Made by a program: the position numbers and the translations under genes. Positions 42,728 to 51,508 of a DNA stretch of 64,000 nucleotides are shown here, one piece after another. Position 1 is the stretch's first letter. Each line of letters starts with the position of its first letter. The stretch is taken from NCBI RefSeq assembly GCF_023921125.1, contig NZ_CP099466.1, positions 3,100,001-3,164,000 of the forward strand. The letters run 5' to 3'. The notes under the pieces are model-generated. The model ran no database searches. It was not told where the DNA came from and saw nothing but the letters and a program-made list of their open reading frames with translations. The DNA is from Arthrobacter caoxuetaonis. Its GTDB lineage: Bacteria > Actinomycetota > Actinomycetes > Actinomycetales > Micrococcaceae.

Positions 42728-42745
42728 ATATTACCCGTCAGTAAC
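42728..42745 (-). promoter_or_regulatory. Leaderless promoter of the thioesterase gene with operator site D
   Basis: Minus-strand TAATAT (42733-42728) ends 6 nt before the ATG. The palindromic TTACCCGTCAGTAAC (42731-42745) overlaps it by 3 nt and matches YTACCSGYCRGTARS. A bound repressor would cover the -10 region. Confidence 0.6.
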
Positions 42746-42845
42746 ATAGCTGCCTAGGGTGCACTCGCCGTGAAGTTCACCGCTGGGTCCACTTGAGGGC
42801 CAGCTACCCGTTACATGGAGCCGTTGCGGTGCTATGACTCTGGGC

Positions 42846-43058
42846 ATGAGTGAGCAATTCAAAGTTGGCGACCGGGTGCGGTGGAACTCGCGCACAGGTT
42901 CCGTCACGGGGGAAATCACTGAGGTTCACACCGCTGACTTCGAGTTCATGGGACGCCGGCGGCTGTGTTCGGAGGATGAGCCGCAGTACAAGGTGCGCAG
43001 TGACGCCACCGATCTGCACGCTGTTCACCGTGCAGATGCGTTGAAACGGCTCGGCTGA
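42846..43058 (+). CDS. DUF2945 / hypervirulence-associated TUDOR-domain protein
   Basis: 70 residues. The small beta-barrel TUDOR-like fold is seen in VGDRVRWNSRTGSVTGEITEV, VRSDATDLHAVHRADAL. It lacks membrane or catalytic motifs. Fungal homologues are called hypervirulence-associated; bacterial ones are uncharacterised and may bind nucleic acid or protein. The ATG at 42846 is preferred to 42834, giving the usual MSEQF start. Convergent with the APC permease gene, with a shared hairpin terminator. Confidence 0.85.
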   Translation: MSEQFKVGDRVRWNSRTGSVTGEITEVHTADFEFMGRRRLCSEDEPQYKVRSDATDLHAVHRADALKRLG

Positions 43059-43068
43059 ACCGAAAACG

Positions 43069-43102
43069 CGACGGCGGCCGCCCGGGTGGGCGACCGCCGT
43101 CG
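43069..43102. terminator. Bidirectional terminator between DUF2945 gene and APC permease
   Basis: 9-bp stem CGACGGCGG / CCGCCGTCG plus an inner 5-bp CGCCC / GGGCG, with one mismatch between the two parts. Confidence 0.7.
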
Positions 43103-43130
43103 TACGTTTACTGCCTGGGCTATTGAGGCG

Positions 43131-44576
43131 TCAGCGGCGGGAGGCGTCCCGTTCGCGGAGCTTCGCCAGGACGTGCTCTTCTGCGTCAGGGCCGGGCTTG
43201 ATGCCGCCGGGGACCCGGAAGAACATCGCCAGGCCGATGACCCACCAGAGACCGAACAGCAGCCATGGCTGGATGCCCAGGGCCGCAGGCATGCCGGGCA
43301 TGTAGAGGCTGAACAGCGCGGTGCCCAGAATGGCAGCCGCGATGCCGATGGCGATTCCGCCCTTGCCCTTGCCTCCGACGCGCAGCGGCCGGTCCATTTC
43401 GGGTTCGCGCTTGCGCAGAATCAGGAAGGACACAGCAACCAGCGTGTAGGCGAGGACGATGCTCGGGGCACCGGAGTCCACCAGCCAGCCGAGCATCTGC
43501 GCACCGCCGAAGGGAGCCAGGACACTGAGTCCGCCGATGAACAGCAGGGCGTTGTGCGGCGTGTGGTACTTCGGATGCAGGCGGCCGAACCAGGCCGGAA
43601 GCATGCCCGAGCGTGCCAGCGAATACATCAGTCGCGAGGCACCCATGAGCAGGGAGTTCCAAGACGTCAGGATGCCTGCGATGCCGCCGGCAATCAGGAC
43701 CTTGGCCATCAAATCGGAGTTGAACATGGCGCCGACGGCGTCGGCTGTGGCGATGTCTGTGCCGGCCAGGTCACCCGCGGACATGGCGGAGGACGTCGTG
43801 AGGATGACCATCACGTACCAAATGGTCGCGAGGATGACGGCAATGACCACGAGGCGGCCGATCTGCCGTGCGGGGATGTTTACTTCCTCGGCGGACTGCG
43901 GAATGACGTCGAAGCCGATGAACAGGAACGGCACCACGACCAGCACGGCAAAGAAACCGTTCATGCCCCCGGTGAACCAGGGATCCATGTTCGCGGCGCT
44001 GCCGCCGGTGAAGGATCCGGCGATCATGACCAGCCCGATGGCCAGCAGGAACAGCACGACGAACGTCTGCACGATGCCGGCTTCCTTTACGCCCCGGATA
44101 TTGATCCAGGTAATGGCGACGGCGGCCACTGCACCGACCAGCGCCCAGGTCAGGTGCACCTCGAAGCCGGCAACTGTCCAGAGCGGAATCTGGCTGAGGT
44201 TGGGGAAGATGTACTGCACCGTGCGCGGCAGCGCCACCGCTTCGAAGGCCACGATCGTGACGTAACCGCCGATGATGGCCCACGAGCCGATGAAGGACGT
44301 GCGCGGACCCATGGCCCGCAGGATGTAATTGTGCTCCCCGCCTGCCTTGGGCATGGCTGCGCACAGTTCGGCGTAGGTCAGGCCCACGATCGCCATGATG
44401 GCACCGCCGGTGAGCATGGCCAGGATCGCTCCGCCGGTCCCGGCATTGGAGAGCCAGTCTCCCGTGAGGACAACCCAGCCGAAGCCGATCATGGCGCCGA
44501 ACCCCAGTGCCAGCACGTCGATGCGGCCCAGGACCTTCTTGAGTGAGGGTTCGGTTCCGGTTTCTGCTGCGGACAC
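43131..44576 (-). CDS. APC-family amino acid permease
   Basis: 481 residues with about 12 helices. The APC superfamily N-terminus is visible (LGFGAMIGFGWVVLTGDWL, then AGTGGAILAMLTGGAIM), with the consensus helix TYAELCAAMPKAGGEHNYILRAMGP (in part). A conserved segment SADFGMTSKP is not seen on this strand. It is a proton-coupled importer of amino acids or polyamines; the substrate cannot be named. The start at GTG 44576 is chosen for the GGGGG box 7 nt upstream; a longer frame to 44663 lacks similarity. The C-terminus is cytoplasmic and charged. Confidence 0.9.
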   Translation of the reverse strand: MSAAETGTEPSLKKVLGRIDVLALGFGAMIGFGWVVLTGDWLSNAGTGGAILAMLTGGAIMAIVGLTYAELCAAMPKAGGEHNYILRAMGPRTSFIGSWAIIGGYVTIVAFEAVALPRTVQYIFPNLSQIPLWTVAGFEVHLTWALVGAVAAVAITWINIRGVKEAGIVQTFVVLFLLAIGLVMIAGSFTGGSAANMDPWFTGGMNGFFAVLVVVPFLFIGFDVIPQSAEEVNIPARQIGRLVVIAVILATIWYVMVILTTSSAMSAGDLAGTDIATADAVGAMFNSDLMAKVLIAGGIAGILTSWNSLLMGASRLMYSLARSGMLPAWFGRLHPKYHTPHNALLFIGGLSVLAPFGGAQMLGWLVDSGAPSIVLAYTLVAVSFLILRKREPEMDRPLRVGGKGKGGIAIGIAAAILGTALFSLYMPGMPAALGIQPWLLFGLWWVIGLAMFFRVPGGIKPGPDAEEHVLAKLRERDASRR

Positions 44577-44768
44577 GCCGACACCCCCTTTCTGTAGAGC
44601 TGTGCCACTATGGGCACCGAAACGAAATTGCCCACTTACGTTACTGGTGTGGTCCGGCCACACCTAATGTTTCACTCCGTTAGGGGGTGGGGGCGTAACG
44701 CGCTATACGTCTTCGGGTGCCATTGCCGTACCACCGTGCCGCCCGCGGTCCACTGCAGAAGAACCGGA

Positions 44769-45242
44769 TCAGTCCACCGTATAGATTTCCAGCCGCACCT
44801 CATTCGGGAGGCGGATACCAGTGCCGATCAGTATCCGGCTGGAGAGCCATGCCCAGGCACCGGAGTCGGGCGCTTCAATCTTCGGGGTACAGCGGAAATA
44901 GATTCTCTCCGGGGCTACAGCCTCACCGCGCAGCAGGGCGGCAATATCCTCCTCGCTGCCCGAGCGCAGTCCGAAGTTGTTCACGTAGAGACGTTCGCCG
45001 TCGTCCGTTTCTATGGCGTATTTGGCTTCCAGCTCGGTGAGCGTGGAGGTGCGCAGGAGCTGGAAATCAGCGCCGACGGGGAGAACAGTGCCTCGCAGTG
45101 CTGGGCCTTCCACCTTTCCTCCGAGGATGGGGATGATGCGCCGCAGTCCGGCTGCAGTTTGGCCAACCTCGACGGGTTCGCCCACTTCAACGGAAACAGT
45201 GGCCAGATACGAAAGAGCAGGAGCGGCGGGAGACATGTCCAT
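44769..45242 (-). CDS. DUF3237-domain protein
   Basis: 157 residues covering the whole DUF3237 beta-barrel (LSYLATVSVEVGEPVEVGQTAAGLRRIIPILGGKVEGP in part; PVGADFQLLRTS; IYFRCTPKIEAP). The family is small, cytoplasmic and functionally unassigned; members cluster with oxidoreductases or transporters. Divergent from the MHS transporter, so it may share the LysR-type operator at 45323-45341. Confidence 0.85.
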   Translation of the reverse strand: MDMSPAAPALSYLATVSVEVGEPVEVGQTAAGLRRIIPILGGKVEGPALRGTVLPVGADFQLLRTSTLTELEAKYAIETDDGERLYVNNFGLRSGSEEDIAALLRGEAVAPERIYFRCTPKIEAPDSGAWAWLSSRILIGTGIRLPNEVRLEIYTVD

Positions 45243-45311
45243 GAGGCTATCGCGTGCAGCCGCAGCTGCGCGATGACTCTTTTCCCAACATCAGAGGCCG
45301 GTTTTATACCG

Positions 45312-45341
45312 TTGACCTTCTCAACTATTGCTCTGATAGTT
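45312..45341 (+). promoter_or_regulatory. Promoter and LysR-type palindrome before the MHS transporter
   Basis: TTGACC (45312-45317), a 17-bp spacer and GATAGT (45335-45340). Overlapping the -10 is the palindrome AACTAT-N7-ATAGTT (45323-45341), a candidate operator for the LysR protein encoded downstream of the transporter. Confidence 0.6.
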
Positions 45342-45395
45342 AGTCCATGAATGCCTGCCGGCTGCAGGCTCAGGCCACGCTGCAATGGAGGAGCA

Positions 45396-46703
45396 ATGAG
45401 TCCCACGGTTACGCATACCGGAACATCCGGAGTCAGCACCGGCAAGCGGCGGCGCGATCTCGTTGCCGTCAATATCGGCAACACCCTTGAATGGTTCGAC
45501 TGGAACATCTACGCGATCTTCGCGCCGTTCTTTGCCGCGCAGTTCTTCAAAACGGATAATCCAGTTTCAGCTCTCCTCTCCACACTTGCCATTTTTGCCG
45601 TCGGCTTCCTCATGCGGCCCATTGGCGGCTGGCTCTTTGGACGAATCGCTGATGAAAGAGGCCGGCGCTTTAGCCTGACGCTCGCCATTGCCCTGGCTGC
45701 ACTCGGCAGCCTCGTGATTGCCGTAGCACCGAATTTCGATGCCATTGGGGTCTTTGCTTCCATTCTTCTTTTGCTTGCCCGGCTGGTTCAGGGCCTTTCC
45801 CACGGCGGCGAAACCGGCTCAGCATTCACCTACCTCGCTGAAGTCGCACCGGAAGGGCGGCGCGGTCTCTGGGCTTCCAGCCCGTGGATCGGCGTCGGGA
45901 TCGGTTCCATGCTGGCCACCGGCCTGGGTGCCGTCCTCACCGCCGTGCTTTCGGAAGAGGACATGGCCAGCTACGGATGGCGCATACCCTTCGCAATCGG
46001 TGCGCTGCTGGGCCTCTACGCCATCTACATCCGCCGCACCATGAGCGAGTCCTCCGTCTATGAAGCCAACGCCGCATCCAAGACCGATCATGAGACCGGC
46101 ATCCGCTGGACCCTCAGGCAGCTCGCAGCCAACCGCCGCGGCACCCTGCAGATTGTGGGACTGACCATCAGCGGCGTGGTGGCCTTCTACACCTGGTTCA
46201 TTTTTGCCCCCGGTTATGCGGTGTCCGTGCACGGCATGGATCCGACGTCGGCACTGGTTGCAGGACTCTGCGGGCAGGCGGTGTTCCTGCTGGCTATTCC
46301 GCTTATGGGCGCAGCGTCGGACCGCTGGGGACGTCGTCCGGTCCTGCTGGTCTTCAGCATCGGCTTTATCGTCGCCGCCATTCCGTTGGAGTTTGGCCTG
46401 GGCTCCAGCCCGTTCTCACTGTTCGGAACCGTCGCTATGGCTTCCATCCTCCTGGCCGCGAACTGCGCCCCGCTGGGTGCGGTGTTCGCCGAACTGGTTC
46501 CTACCCGGCTGCGGGCAACCCTGATCGGCATTGCCTACGCGACCTCCGCCGCGATCTTCGGAGGCACGGCCCCCTACCTGAATACGTGGCTCTCGAGCAT
46601 CGGCCTGCATGTGATATTTGTTGTCTACATCATGGTCCTTTGCGCCGTCAGCACGGTGGTGATCCTGACTATGCCCGAGACCCGGAACCGCCGCCTGGAC
46701 TAG
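45396..46703 (+). CDS. MHS-family MFS transporter
   Basis: 435 residues, 12 helices, with the helix-1 motif GNTLEWFDWNIYAIFAPFF, the loop GRIADERGRRF and the helix-5 GETGSA pattern of metabolite:H+ symporters. Such proteins import organic acids (citrate, alpha-ketoglutarate, shikimate-like) or osmolytes; the substrate is unknown. GGAGGAG lies 3-9 nt before the ATG, stronger than any signal for the longer frame from 45351. Followed after 48 bp by a LysR regulator gene on the same strand. Confidence 0.93.
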   Translation: MSPTVTHTGTSGVSTGKRRRDLVAVNIGNTLEWFDWNIYAIFAPFFAAQFFKTDNPVSALLSTLAIFAVGFLMRPIGGWLFGRIADERGRRFSLTLAIALAALGSLVIAVAPNFDAIGVFASILLLLARLVQGLSHGGETGSAFTYLAEVAPEGRRGLWASSPWIGVGIGSMLATGLGAVLTAVLSEEDMASYGWRIPFAIGALLGLYAIYIRRTMSESSVYEANAASKTDHETGIRWTLRQLAANRRGTLQIVGLTISGVVAFYTWFIFAPGYAVSVHGMDPTSALVAGLCGQAVFLLAIPLMGAASDRWGRRPVLLVFSIGFIVAAIPLEFGLGSSPFSLFGTVAMASILLAANCAPLGAVFAELVPTRLRATLIGIAYATSAAIFGGTAPYLNTWLSSIGLHVIFVVYIMVLCAVSTVVILTMPETRNRRLD

Positions 46704-46751
46704 CTAATGGTCCCGGCCGGGCCACCGGGCCCCAGTTTCCAGGCGGTACCG

Positions 46752-47678
46752 ATGAGCCAGTTCACCCTTCGCCAGCTGCGCTACTTCTGTGCCATCGCTT
46801 CCACCGGGAGCATCAGTGCTGCCGCCGCCAGGGAACATGTGTCCCGATCGGCCATGGCAGCTGCCCTGGACGAGCTGGAGCGGATCCTGAAATCGCAGCT
46901 GTGCACCCGGCACAAATCCCACGGAGTGGTGCTAACTGCGAGCGGACAGTACGTGTTTGAACAGGCGCTTTCACTTCTCCGGTCGGCGGACAACCTCGAG
47001 GCGACGGCCGGTGCGCGTGAACTGGCGGGTCCACTCGCCGTCGGCTGCTATCCGTCCTTGGCCCCCACGATCCTGCCGCAGCTGGTGAAGCTGTTCGAAC
47101 GGCTGCACCCGGAGGTGGAACTGAGCATTCATCCCACCGACCAGGAGACCCTGCTGCAGCAGCTCAAAGCCGGAGACCTGGAACTGGCGATCATGTACAA
47201 CATGCATCTGGACCGCAGGGTGGAAACCGCATGGCTGTATGACACCGCAATGCATGTGATCCTTGCTGCCGGGCATCCGCTCGCTGACTGCGACGTCGTA
47301 AGGGCCAAGGATCTGGAAAACGAACCCCTGATCCTGCTCGACGCGCCGCCCAGTGCTGACGACATCCTGTCCTATTTCACGGCCCAGGGCCTCTCACCCA
47401 CCATCCGGCACCGGACCCGCCACTTCGAACTGGCCCGCTCGCTGGTGGCACAGGGGCTGGGTTACTCACTGTTCATCCAGCGCCCGCGGAACCCTTCAAG
47501 CTACGAAGGCCTGCCGGTCCTGGCCCGCGCACTGGACCCGCAGCCCCACCTGGAACGGGTATCCGTTGTCTGGCCGGCAGGACGGACGTTGTCTGCCAAA
47601 GCCCTGCGGTTCATCGAGCTGGCGCAGCAGAACGTTGCCTCCTACGCTCCCGAAGCCCTGTATCCCAGCCCTCGTTAG
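46752..47678 (+). CDS. LysR-family transcriptional regulator
   Basis: 308 residues. The HTH covers about 5-65 (FTLRQLRYFCAIASTGSISAAAAREHVSRSAMAAALDELE, in part). The effector-binding domain covers about 90-300, with GPLAVGCYPSLAPTILPQLV. It should activate or repress the upstream MHS transporter and perhaps the convergent M20 amidohydrolase, in response to the substrate. It follows the transporter by 48 bp and has an AGGCGG box. A strong terminator follows. Confidence 0.93.
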   Translation: MSQFTLRQLRYFCAIASTGSISAAAAREHVSRSAMAAALDELERILKSQLCTRHKSHGVVLTASGQYVFEQALSLLRSADNLEATAGARELAGPLAVGCYPSLAPTILPQLVKLFERLHPEVELSIHPTDQETLLQQLKAGDLELAIMYNMHLDRRVETAWLYDTAMHVILAAGHPLADCDVVRAKDLENEPLILLDAPPSADDILSYFTAQGLSPTIRHRTRHFELARSLVAQGLGYSLFIQRPRNPSSYEGLPVLARALDPQPHLERVSVVWPAGRTLSAKALRFIELAQQNVASYAPEALYPSPR

Positions 47679-47682
47679 CACT

Positions 47683-47718
47683 GTTGCTGGTGTGACCACA
47701 GAGGGTCACACCAGCAAC
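47683..47718. terminator. Terminator between LysR gene and convergent M20 gene
   Basis: 15-bp perfect stem GTTGCTGGTGTGACC / GGTCACACCAGCAAC with a 6-nt loop, 5 bp after the LysR stop. Confidence 0.85.
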
Positions 47719-47754
47719 GAGGGTTGGGAAGGCGTGCGGGCCAAGCCCCGAAAA

Positions 47755-48930
47755 CTACGTCAGCCGGTTGAATGCCAGCTGTGCCAGGGCCGCGGCCTGG
47801 TCAGCCAGGACCGAATCGTCGAAGAGCACCCGCGGCGAGTGGTTCCATGCAGCGGTGGCGGGATCAACGTCCGGTGGAGTCGCCCCCAGGAACAGGAACG
47901 TGCCGGGGATCTTCTGCAGCACCAGGGAAAAGTCCTCCGAGCCCATCAGCGGATCACGGGACTGGATCACGCGTTCTTCGCCGAAGAGCTCGCGCAGCTC
48001 CCGCATGGCTTCAAACGTTCGGGAGGGATCGTTCTCGGTCATCGGATAGAGGATCTCGAAGCTGACCTCCGCGGTGCAGCCATGGGCGGCCGCGATGCCG
48101 TCGGCGAGCGCCTTGGTCTCGATAATCAGCCGATCCACCGATTCCGCCGAGAGCGTGCGCACACTGGCGCCCAGGCTCGCGCTGTCGGGGATGACGTTGA
48201 TGGCGCGGCCGGCCTCCAGCTGGGTCACAGTCAGGACGATCGGATCGAAGACAGAGAACTTCCGGGTAGCCATGACCTGCAGGGCAGCTGCAATCTCGAC
48301 CAGGGCCGGAACGGGATCAAGCGCGTTGTGCGGCTGGGAGCCGTGCCCGCCGGAGCCGTGGACGGTAATCCGCAGCTCGTTGGCTCCCGCCATCAGGGTG
48401 TTGGGCTTGGTGCGGAAAACACCGAGCGGACCGGGACGGACATGGATGCCGTAGGCCGCCACGGGGCGCTCCCCTGCGGCCTCGAGGACGCCCTCGTCTA
48501 TCATCAGGCCGGCACCGCCGTCGCCCTCTTCTCCCGGCTGGAACATAAAGACGACGCTCCCGGAGATGTCCCGCTGCTGCGCGGCAAGCAGCCTCGCTGC
48601 TCCGACCAGGCCGGCCACGTGCAGGTCATGCCCGCAGGCGTGCATCGCGCCGTTTGTGGAGGCGTACTCGAGGTCGGTCAGTTCTTCGACCGGCAGGGCG
48701 TCCATGTCTCCGCGCAGCAGGACAGCGGGTCCGTCCTCGCCGCCGCGCAGCACTGCCGTTACCGAGCTCAGCGACTTGCCGGTGGTGATCTCCAACCCCA
48801 GGCCGTCCAGGGCGTCCAGGATCTTCGCCTGGGTCCGCGGCAGATGGAGGCCAACCTCGGGTTCCCGGTGGATGTCCCGCCGAAGGGACACCAGCCCCGG
48901 CAGCAGCGCCTGTCCTTCGGAAGCAAACAT
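47755..48930 (-). CDS. M20-family amidohydrolase (hippurate hydrolase/N-acyl-amino acid type)
   Basis: 391 residues. Metal ligands are in ACGHDLHVAGL (His/Asp) and FMFQPGEEGDGGA (Glu-Glu), with a dimerisation domain at about 190-310 and a final His near LFLGATPPD. It hydrolyses N-acyl amino acids or related amides in the cytoplasm. The start: ATG 48936 directly abuts an AAGG, while ATG 48930 is 5 nt from AAGGA and is chosen. The very long upstream frame to 49515 runs antisense through the histidine kinase and is rejected. Its neighbours (transporter, LysR) suggest uptake and cleavage of one acylated compound. Confidence 0.92.
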   Translation of the reverse strand: MFASEGQALLPGLVSLRRDIHREPEVGLHLPRTQAKILDALDGLGLEITTGKSLSSVTAVLRGGEDGPAVLLRGDMDALPVEELTDLEYASTNGAMHACGHDLHVAGLVGAARLLAAQQRDISGSVVFMFQPGEEGDGGAGLMIDEGVLEAAGERPVAAYGIHVRPGPLGVFRTKPNTLMAGANELRITVHGSGGHGSQPHNALDPVPALVEIAAALQVMATRKFSVFDPIVLTVTQLEAGRAINVIPDSASLGASVRTLSAESVDRLIIETKALADGIAAAHGCTAEVSFEILYPMTENDPSRTFEAMRELRELFGEERVIQSRDPLMGSEDFSLVLQKIPGTFLFLGATPPDVDPATAAWNHSPRVLFDDSVLADQAAALAQLAFNRLT

Positions 48931-49104
48931 GTCCATCCTTACGGTTCGTCCGGCCGTGCGTTTCAGGGGATCTCCCCCTGAGGAAGTAAACCACCCCGTG
49001 AACACAAACACACTTGCCACAAGGCAGGGAGCCTGCCATGGGCCGTCAATTCCCAACCCGCCGGGTTCCCCCGTACGGCGGATCCGCTGCGGCCGTCCCG
49101 GATT

Positions 49105-49110
49105 TAGACT
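49105..49110 (+). promoter_or_regulatory. -10 box for predicted leaderless histidine kinase transcript
   Basis: TAGACT lies 7 nt before the ATG at 49118; no Shine-Dalgarno is visible. Confidence 0.4.
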
Positions 49111-49117
49111 GTTGGCC

Positions 49118-50575
49118 ATGATCGAAACGCAGGCGTCTGGCACAGACACGGCCGGCCCGGCTTCGCAGGAGCAGGAAACGACGGTGCCCGGGCCCACCCT
49201 CAGGGGACCCGCCGGCAGACTGCGCAGTTTCCGGCTCAGTCTCCCCTGGAACTCGGAAGACGACTGGGAACGCCCCGCACCCGGCCCCGAGGGGTACCGC
49301 CGCGACGTGATCGGTGTGCTCATCGCACTGTTCCTCAGTGCGGTGATGCTCGAATTCATGCGGGGATTCGCTTTTGGCGAAGGTGATTCCGCGAGTCCCT
49401 GGGTCCAGCACCTGGTGCAGGCGTCTATTTTCGTGTTTTTGGTTTTTCGCCGCCGCTTCCCCGTTACGGTGATGCTGCTCAGTTCCGCCACATTCGTCAT
49501 AGTCGGCATCACCATGCCGCCGATCAGCCAGACGCTGGGCTTCCAGGCGGCCTACTTCGCGTCCCTCTACAGTGCCGTGGCGTGGGCGCGGAACCGGCGG
49601 GCCCTCTGGCTCGCAGTCACCGTGGTGGTCGCCGCCATGTTCCTGTGGATCGTCCTGGGCTTCACCCTCTCCAGCAGCTACGACGAAATCCTGAAGACGT
49701 TCAACATTGAGTCCAATGACCCCGTGGGCCTGTTCCCGCCGCTGACTTCCTACGTGCTCTACTCGTTTATGCTCAACGCGGCCTATTTCGGCGGAGCAAT
49801 CATGTTCGGCTGGAACTCCTGGCGCAGCGCCCACCAGCGCGAACAGCTGGCCGAACAGGCCGTCCAGCTCGAAGCCCAGGCCGCGGATCTAGCCCGCAAA
49901 GCCGTCATCGAAGAACGTCTGCGGATCGCACGGGAACTGCACGACGTCGTCGCGCACCACATCTCCGTGATCGGCATCCAGGCCGGAGCAGCCCGCCGGG
50001 TATTGGAGAAGAAGCCCGACGCCGCCGCCGGTGCGCTGCAGACGATCGAATCCTCCAGCCGCGATGCCGTGGCGGAGATGCGGTCCCTGCTCGGTGTCCT
50101 GCGCTCTTCCGACGCGGAGGCGGACGGCCCGGACGGAGCCGCCCACCGCCGGCCGGAGCCCGGATTGGACGAGCTTCCGGGCCTGATTGCGGACTACCGC
50201 AGCAACGGCCTGGACGTGAAGTTCCAACGGGCCGAGCACGAACCCGGTGCGCTGGGCAATCTCTCCGCCCCGCTTGCCCTCTCGATTTACCGCACCATCC
50301 AGGAGTCCCTGGCGAACGTGCGGCGCCATTCGACGGCCGGGGGCGCCGTCGTGGTCCTGCGCACCGGCGGCACACCGGCAGGCGCCGATCATGCCGCCCA
50401 GCGCTGGGTGGAAGTGGAAACGGTCGACGACGGCCGTCCACGCCACGGCACCAGCGGCACAGGCTACGGACTGCGCGGGATCCGCGAGCGGGCAGCGCTC
50501 CACGGCGGACTGACGGACATTGGTTCGCGCGACGGCGGCGGGTGGCGGGTACGCGTCCGTTTTCCGCTGCGCTGA
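49118..50575 (+). CDS. Sensor histidine kinase (NarL/LiaS-type, HisKA_3)
   Basis: 485 residues. An acidic N-terminus of about 60 residues precedes four to six helices (about 63-83, 96-116, 120-155, 163-185, 208-235), then the HisKA_3 domain with the phospho-acceptor H275 in ARELHDVVAHHISV. The ATPase domain follows with GYGLRGIRERAALHGG (the G box). It senses a membrane stimulus without an obvious extracytoplasmic domain, as in LiaS/DesK-like kinases. Leaderless-type start: TAGACT 7 nt upstream. It pairs with the response regulator downstream and probably controls the following ABC exporter. Confidence 0.93.
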   Translation: MIETQASGTDTAGPASQEQETTVPGPTLRGPAGRLRSFRLSLPWNSEDDWERPAPGPEGYRRDVIGVLIALFLSAVMLEFMRGFAFGEGDSASPWVQHLVQASIFVFLVFRRRFPVTVMLLSSATFVIVGITMPPISQTLGFQAAYFASLYSAVAWARNRRALWLAVTVVVAAMFLWIVLGFTLSSSYDEILKTFNIESNDPVGLFPPLTSYVLYSFMLNAAYFGGAIMFGWNSWRSAHQREQLAEQAVQLEAQAADLARKAVIEERLRIARELHDVVAHHISVIGIQAGAARRVLEKKPDAAAGALQTIESSSRDAVAEMRSLLGVLRSSDAEADGPDGAAHRRPEPGLDELPGLIADYRSNGLDVKFQRAEHEPGALGNLSAPLALSIYRTIQESLANVRRHSTAGGAVVVLRTGGTPAGADHAAQRWVEVETVDDGRPRHGTSGTGYGLRGIRERAALHGGLTDIGSRDGGGWRVRVRFPLR

Positions 50576-50670
50576 GAGCGGCTGGTGCATGTGTGACCCC
50601 CGTTCCGCTGATGCCGATAGTTTTAGAGGGGGGCGGCAACGGGCTGCCGAGAGAACTGTGAAGGATATCC

Positions 50671-51405
50671 ATGGAACCGATCCGTTTGCTGCTCGCTGAC
50701 GACCAGGCGCTGGTACGGGCAGGCTTCGCCATGATGCTCTCGGTCGAAGAGGAAATCGAGGTGGTCGGCGAAGTCGCCAACGGGCAGGAAGCAGTCGACT
50801 TCGCCGCAGCCCACCCCGTGGACATCATCCTCATGGACGTCCAGATGCCCGTACTCGACGGCATCCGGGCGACCGAACAAATCGTGGGCGCCGGCCGCGC
50901 CAAGGTCATCATCCTGACAACGTTCGAACGCGATGACTATCTCTTCGACGCCATCCGCGCCGGGGCGAGCGGCTTCCTGCTCAAGAATGCCGACCCTGAC
51001 GACCTCGTGGATGCCGTGCACGCTGTGGCCGGGGGCCACGCGTTGCTGGCGCCGGAAGTGACCGTGCGGGTCATCGAACGGTTCGCCCGCCACCTTGATG
51101 CGGAACAGCAACCCTCCAGCATTCCGGTGCCGCAGGCCGCCGCTGTCCAGCAGCCTGATCCGGAACAGCAGAAACTGCTGGCATCCCTGACTGCCCGCGA
51201 GCGCGAGGTCCTGGAACTCGTGGCCACCGGGCTGAGCAACGCCGAAATCGCGTCCCGCATGTTCGTCGCAGAAGCGACCGTCAAGACCCACGTATCGAAC
51301 CTCTTGGGCAAGATCCAGGTCAGGGACAGGGTCCAGGCCGTGGTCTTCGCGTACGAGTCCGGGCTCATTCTTGCGGGTGACACCGGCCGCGGAGCCGCGG
51401 ACTGA
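50671..51405 (+). CDS. NarL/LuxR-type response regulator
   Basis: 244 residues. The receiver domain (1-125) has D10/D11, the phospho-acceptor D56 (LMDVQMP), a Thr in TTF and Lys in LKNADP. The LuxR HTH is at about 178-235 (LTAREREVLELVATGLSNAEIASRMFVAEATVKTHVSNLLGKI, in part). A Pro/Gln-rich linker separates them. GAAGGAT precedes the ATG. It follows the histidine kinase by 95 bp, so the two are a cognate pair. The likely targets are the NatAB-type exporter genes directly downstream. Confidence 0.95.
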   Translation: MEPIRLLLADDQALVRAGFAMMLSVEEEIEVVGEVANGQEAVDFAAAHPVDIILMDVQMPVLDGIRATEQIVGAGRAKVIILTTFERDDYLFDAIRAGASGFLLKNADPDDLVDAVHAVAGGHALLAPEVTVRVIERFARHLDAEQQPSSIPVPQAAAVQQPDPEQQKLLASLTAREREVLELVATGLSNAEIASRMFVAEATVKTHVSNLLGKIQVRDRVQAVVFAYESGLILAGDTGRGAAD

Positions 51406-51508
51406 TCTTCACCCGCACGGCCGATCCGGCGAACCGGGGACTTTCCTAGGATTATGGGAAGCAGTCATCCCAACTCTTCCGGTCCGCCGGGCAAAGGAGC
51501 AGTCCCCC

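Noticed and set aside
43086..44546. 486-codon plus-strand frame opposite the APC permease
   Set aside because: Shadow frame, His/Asp/Gly-rich, starting inside a terminator hairpin.
47353..48981. 542-codon plus-strand frame across the LysR-M20 junction
   Set aside because: Runs through a 15-bp terminator and opposite a clear M20 hydrolase.
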